From contig CALQTN020000016.1 in the NCBI GenBank assembly GCA_943333505.2, forward strand, positions 1 to 64,000: a DNA stretch of 64,000 nucleotides. The letters run 5' to 3'. The position numbers and the translations under genes were made by a program. This DNA is from Asaia bogorensis (GTDB lineage: Bacteria > Pseudomonadota > Alphaproteobacteria > Acetobacterales > Acetobacteraceae). The notes beneath the pieces were generated by a model, which was not told where the DNA came from, searched no databases, and worked only from the letters and a program-made list of their open reading frames with translations. This document shows positions 60,630 through 64,000 of this stretch, piece after piece (the first letter of the stretch is position 1; every line of letters begins with the position of its first letter).

Positions 60630-61364
60630 TCAAAACGTTGCGTAAATATCGCACGCCAGATTAACGTCGTCGAAAACCCGGCCGCGCCCTCCCTTTAGCA
60701 CCAGCGCTTGGCTGCAATAGGCCTTAACCGCATCGACACTATGGATGGCCATGATCATCGCGCAATGGGCGCGTTTTTCGAAAATCTCATGATAGCATTT
60801 TTCCTGAAAGCGCTTGTCTCCGACGGCCAGCACTTCGTCGATCAACATGCATTCAAAATCAACCGAAAGCGATATCCCAAGCGCAAGACGGGCGCGCATG
60901 CCGTCGGAATAGATCCGCACAGGTTCGTAGATGTAGCTGCCGAGTTCGCTGAAGTCACTGACGAAATCGAGCATCTTCTCGAACGGGGTGTTGTAGATGC
61001 GCGACATGAAACGCATGTTGTCATAGCCGGTCATTTGGCCTTCGAAGCCGCCGCCGAGCGCCAACGGCCATGACATGAACAGCCCACGATGGATGGTGCC
61101 GCTGGTGGGCAAAAGCAGCCCCGCCATCAGCTTGATCAGTGTCGATTTTCCAGCCCCGTTGCCGCCCAGGAAGGCGATACGCTCGCCAGGACCGCAGCGG
61201 AAGTTAATGCCGTCCAGGATGCGACGGTTACCCTTCTCGGTGGGGAATTCCTTGACCAGATCGCGCACCACGATGGCACGATCCTTGATATCAAGGCCAA
61301 AATCAGCCGGCACTTCGCTTGGAGGTGCACGCCGCTTTGCTCCCCAGGAAAATGGTGCGTTCAT
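60630..61364 (-). CDS. kpsT: Capsular polysaccharide ABC transporter ATP-binding protein
   Basis: A 244-aa ATPase. Walker A is GGNGAGKST, the degenerate signature YSDGMRARLALG is typical of KpsT/Wzt-type exporters, and Walker B is CMLIDEVLAVGDKRF. It starts at MNAPFSWG (61364), overlapping the kpsE stop. It powers export through a KpsM permease that is not in this window. Confidence 0.92.
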   Translation of the reverse strand: MNAPFSWGAKRRAPPSEVPADFGLDIKDRAIVVRDLVKEFPTEKGNRRILDGINFRCGPGERIAFLGGNGAGKSTLIKLMAGLLLPTSGTIHRGLFMSWPLALGGGFEGQMTGYDNMRFMSRIYNTPFEKMLDFVSDFSELGSYIYEPVRIYSDGMRARLALGISLSVDFECMLIDEVLAVGDKRFQEKCYHEIFEKRAHCAMIMAIHSVDAVKAYCSQALVLKGGRGRVFDDVNLACDIYATF

Positions 61365-62566
61365 CAGGGGCGCCCCATACCGGTCGCGGCAAGCACCTTG
61401 GCCGGCCACGCGATCATCAGAAAACTCAGCCCCCCGACCAGTACCGCCGATATCCAAAGCAGCCGCCATGGGTAATGCGCGTGATCCGGCTTTCCGGCGA
61501 TGACCACCGCCTCAACATAGCTTTGCTGCTTACGCGCCTCGTAATCCGCCGTGCGCTGGGCGCCGAGGGCTGCGAGGTAAGTTTTCTCGGCGAATTCACG
61601 CTGCAACAGCAAGCGCTCATAGATCTCGATCTTCGGCGCGAACGCTGCGCCGCCGCCGGCAAGACTCGCCTGCTCACTCGCCAACTGCGCTTGCAGGGCG
61701 CGCACCCGGGCACGGATCGGGGCGACTTGGGGGCTGTTAGGCGCGGCTTGCAGGATAATATCGAGTTGGGCTGCGGTTTCAACCTGCTGCATTTTCAGCA
61801 TGGCAATGGTTTCTAGTACCGCTTTGGCCATCAACAATGGATCGGCCATGCCAATTTCGCTGCGGAACGCGGTCAAGCGCGCCTCGGCAGCGCGCGCAAT
61901 CGCCCGCGTGCGTTCAACTTCGTCGTTGGCAATGGCAACAGCATCGCGCTGGGCACGGGCGTTGAGCGTATTGAGCAGCCGCTCCGCCCCTTTCATCAAC
62001 ACCTGCGCGACGCGCTGGGCGGCCTCGGGCGTGAAGCCCTGGGTCCGCAAGGTGGTCATTCCAGTGCTGCTCTCGAACTCCGCCGAAACCAGGCGTTGGT
62101 AAAGTTTATACAGGCTTTCATCGCTGTCGCCGTTAATCGGGCTGGGGAAACGCCAAAACCAGTCCATGCCCGCATCCCGCAGCATAGTCTTCAATCCAGC
62201 CTCAGCGATCACCAACCGCATCGCATCACGGGACAGGATGTAATCGCGGACGGCATAAGAATCCTCACCACTCGCGGTTTTCGGAGCCTCTTCGGTGGAA
62301 ATGATCTGGGTGCCAAGGCGATTGGCCATCCCGGGCTGGCGAACGACGTATTTCGCCTCCGAGACATAGCGATCTGCAGCGATCAGCAGAAAATAACCCG
62401 TGGTCAGGCTGACCGGCAGGACCACCAGCAACAAAAAGCGAAACAGGATGCTACGCGTCCGCCGGCCGATGCCCCCCCGGCGCGGCGCGTGGCTGCTCTG
62501 CCCCGACCGGGACATGTCCGCAATCGGTATAAGGTCGATCCAGGAGTCCGGCGCTTCAGGCGGCAT
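61364..62566 (-). CDS. kpsE: Capsule polysaccharide export inner-membrane protein
   Basis: A 400-aa membrane-periplasmic adaptor. TM1 is near residues 42-62 (FRFLLLVVLPVSLTTGYFLL), followed by DRYVSEAKYVVRQP. A long periplasmic coiled coil spans about 180-340, and TM2 is near the C-terminus (LLWISAVLVGGLSFLMIAW). This is the KpsE/BexC/CtrB arrangement linking the ABC exporter to the outer-membrane channel. It is translationally coupled to kpsT. Confidence 0.9.
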   Translation of the reverse strand: MPPEAPDSWIDLIPIADMSRSGQSSHAPRRGGIGRRTRSILFRFLLLVVLPVSLTTGYFLLIAADRYVSEAKYVVRQPGMANRLGTQIISTEEAPKTASGEDSYAVRDYILSRDAMRLVIAEAGLKTMLRDAGMDWFWRFPSPINGDSDESLYKLYQRLVSAEFESSTGMTTLRTQGFTPEAAQRVAQVLMKGAERLLNTLNARAQRDAVAIANDEVERTRAIARAAEARLTAFRSEIGMADPLLMAKAVLETIAMLKMQQVETAAQLDIILQAAPNSPQVAPIRARVRALQAQLASEQASLAGGGAAFAPKIEIYERLLLQREFAEKTYLAALGAQRTADYEARKQQSYVEAVVIAGKPDHAHYPWRLLWISAVLVGGLSFLMIAWPAKVLAATGMGRP

Positions 62567-62779
62567 TCACAAACCTATGGTAAAAGCATCGGTATCGATA
62601 ATCCAATCTAGCACGTCAAAGGGGCAAATCCAATAATGTCGCTGGGTTGCATGATCGTAAGCCGTCTCTTGCCGAGCAGGCGGCTAATATGCGAGCAAGC
62701 ACGATCACAGCGCGCTGGCGTCTAAGATAATCAAAGTCCGCGCGTCGGCGCGGGGTGAATTCAGGGTAGGTGGATATTC
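62567..62779. promoter_or_regulatory. Divergent promoter region kpsE / rfbB with small hairpin
   Basis: These 213 bp separate kpsE (minus) from rfbB (plus). A perfect GC hairpin CCGCGC (62738-62743) / GCGCGG (62748-62753) with a GTCG loop lies 27 bp before rfbB. AGGTGG just upstream of 62780 is the Shine-Dalgarno. No regulator-specific site is recognised. Confidence 0.4.
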
Positions 62780-63832
62780 ATGCGCATTCTTTTGACCGGC
62801 GGATGTGGCTTCATTGGCTCGGCTGTGGTGCGCCACATTCTGCGCCACACTGATCACAGCATCGTCAATGTTGACAAAATGACCTACGCGGCATCGGAAG
62901 ACGCGCTCGAGGAAGGGCTTGCCGACCGTCGGCATCAGCTGATCCGCGCCGATATCTGCGATCATGCCGCGATGACCGGGATCGTCAGCACCCATCAGCC
63001 AGACGCCATCATGCATCTGGCTGCCGAAAGCCATGTCGATCGCTCGATCGATGGGCCGGGGCCATTCATTCAGACCAACATCGTTGGCACCTATGTGCTG
63101 CTCGATGTGATGCGGCAATACTTTGCCGGGCTGCCGGCTGCGCGCCAGGCACGCTTCCGCTTTCACCACGTCTCCACCGACGAAGTGTTCGGCGCACTCG
63201 GCCCGAACGATCCGCCCTTTACCGAAACCACGCCTTATGATCCGCGCAGCCCGTATTCGGCGAGCAAAGCCGCGTCCGACCATTTGGTAAGGGCGTGGTT
63301 TCATACCTTTGGTTTGCCTACCATGGTCTCCAATACGGTGAATAATTACGGCCCGTGGCAGTTCCCCGAAAAATTGATCCCGTTAGTGACCCTCAATGCG
63401 CTGGAAGGGCAAAAATTACCGGTCTATGGCGACGGTTCGCAACAACGCGATTGGCTGTTCGTTGAAGATCACGCCGCCGCTCTGGTACGGGTGCTCGAAC
63501 AGGGCCGCGCCGGCGAAACTTACGCCATCGGCGCCCGCCAGCCTCGGACCAACCTGGAAGTTGTGCACGCGATCTGCGATGCGCTCGATGCCCGCCTGCC
63601 CGATCCGGCTGGCCCCCGTCGGCGACTGATCCATTTCGTCACCGATCGGCCCGGCCATGATTTCCGCTATGAAATCGACCCGACAAGGAGCGAGGCCGCC
63701 CTCGATTGGCGTGCCCCACATGATTTCAGTACCGGCCTCGGCAAGACGATTGACTGGTACCTCGCCCATCAGGCCTGGTGGGCACCGATCCGGTCCGCAC
63801 GCTATGCCGGTCAACGGCTGGGAAAGGCGTGA
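62780..63832 (+). CDS. rfbB: dTDP-glucose 4,6-dehydratase
   Basis: A 350-aa extended SDR enzyme. It has the NAD-binding [20 protein letters not shown] with the catalytic T-D-E, and the YSASK (YxxxK) motif. [14 protein letters not shown] is also conserved. It converts dTDP-glucose to the 4-keto-6-deoxy sugar, the precursor of dTDP-rhamnose and related sugars. The next gene, rfbA, begins 4 bp after the stop. Confidence 0.95.
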   Translation: MRILLTGGCGFIGSAVVRHILRHTDHSIVNVDKMTYAASEDALEEGLADRRHQLIRADICDHAAMTGIVSTHQPDAIMHLAAESHVDRSIDGPGPFIQTNIVGTYVLLDVMRQYFAGLPAARQARFRFHHVSTDEVFGALGPNDPPFTETTPYDPRSPYSASKAASDHLVRAWFHTFGLPTMVSNTVNNYGPWQFPEKLIPLVTLNALEGQKLPVYGDGSQQRDWLFVEDHAAALVRVLEQGRAGETYAIGARQPRTNLEVVHAICDALDARLPDPAGPRRRLIHFVTDRPGHDFRYEIDPTRSEAALDWRAPHDFSTGLGKTIDWYLAHQAWWAPIRSARYAGQRLGKA

Positions 63833-63836
63833 TACG

Positions 63837-64000
63837 ATGAAGGGCATTATTCTAGCAGGCGGCTCCGGCACCAGGTTGCATCCGATGACCATCGCATCGA
63901 GCAAGCAGATGCTCCCGGTCTACGACAAGCCGATGATCTATTATCCGCTCACCGTGCTTATGCTGGCCGGCATCCGCGATATTCTGGTGATCTCAACGCC
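63837..64000 (+). CDS. rfbA: Glucose-1-phosphate thymidylyltransferase, 5' part only
   Basis: The first 54 codons are present. [16 protein letters not shown] is the nucleotidyltransferase signature, and [17 protein letters not shown] is the RmlA-specific continuation. It makes dTDP-glucose for RfbB. The gene continues past the right edge, and rfbC/rfbD are expected beyond it. Confidence 0.95.
   Translation, partial: MKGIILAGGSGTRLHPMTIASSKQMLPVYDKPMIYYPLTVLMLAGIRDILVIST

Noticed and set aside
1-64000. CRISPR arrays, rRNA, tRNA genes, prophage or plasmid replication genes
   Set aside because: No regularly spaced direct repeats, no cloverleaf-like sequence with a GTTCGAATC-type arm, and no phage structural or replication proteins were seen.

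Overview
The window looks like GC-rich alphaproteobacterial chromosome, probably Rhodospirillales and perhaps Acetobacteraceae-like. The main evidence is the flagellar/chemotaxis order fliL-fliM-DUF6468-motE-cheY-cheZ followed by a large TPR protein, the argH-lptM pair, and dense operons with ATGA/TGATG start-stop overlaps. No rRNA, tRNA, CRISPR array or prophage was recognised. The only mobile DNA seen is the first few codons of an IS66-type transposase at the left edge, next to a DUF4239 gene that has lost its 3' end.

Left third (1-19940). A minus-strand operon reads from 6103 down to 886: secreted EEP phosphatase, MFS transporter, Tat-exported molybdenum sulfite-oxidase-like protein, PPK2 kinase, ornithine-cyclodeaminase-like protein. 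Divergent from it is a 12-gene plus-strand operon (6249-19940). It encodes a three-subunit 2-oxoacid:ferredoxin/NAD(P) oxidoreductase, a DHDPS-superfamily lyase, a 3-hydroxyanthranilate 3,4-dioxygenase with all catalytic residues present, a complete Liv-type ABC transporter and two tandem type-B carboxylesterases. I read it as an uptake-and-degradation operon for an esterified or amidated aromatic compound. The exact substrate is unknown.

Middle (19949-34226). A helicase with an N-terminal RecB-like nuclease motif set stands alone. Next comes a divergent flagellar locus (flgF-flgG-flgA-flgH on minus; fliL-fliM-micro-ORF-DUF6468-motE-cheY-cheZ-TPR protein on plus), then the polyamine genes speD and speE.

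Right-centre (34468-49824). Paired acyl-CoA dehydrogenases with a third carboxylesterase, a TlpA-like thioredoxin, argH with the tiny lipoprotein lptM, hemN behind an FNR/Anr box, a thiolase-like protein with a phosphotransferase, a glycolate/D-lactate-type FAD oxidase, a copper-related set (PCuAC, a frameshifted small exported protein, DUF2946) and a DUF169 protein. Two copies of a REP-like palindromic repeat sit at gene 3' ends (32412-32517 and 49321-49397).

Right end (49821-64000). Peptide ABC transporter genes (dppA, dppB, dppC plus a GNAT) diverge from anmK and a serine beta-lactamase-like hydrolase, suggesting peptidoglycan recycling. The rest is surface polysaccharide: a Wza/KpsD-like export lipoprotein, a 656-aa protein of unknown function, a methyltransferase, a convergent 307-aa protein sharing the methyltransferase's C-terminal domain, kpsT, kpsE, rfbB and the start of rfbA.
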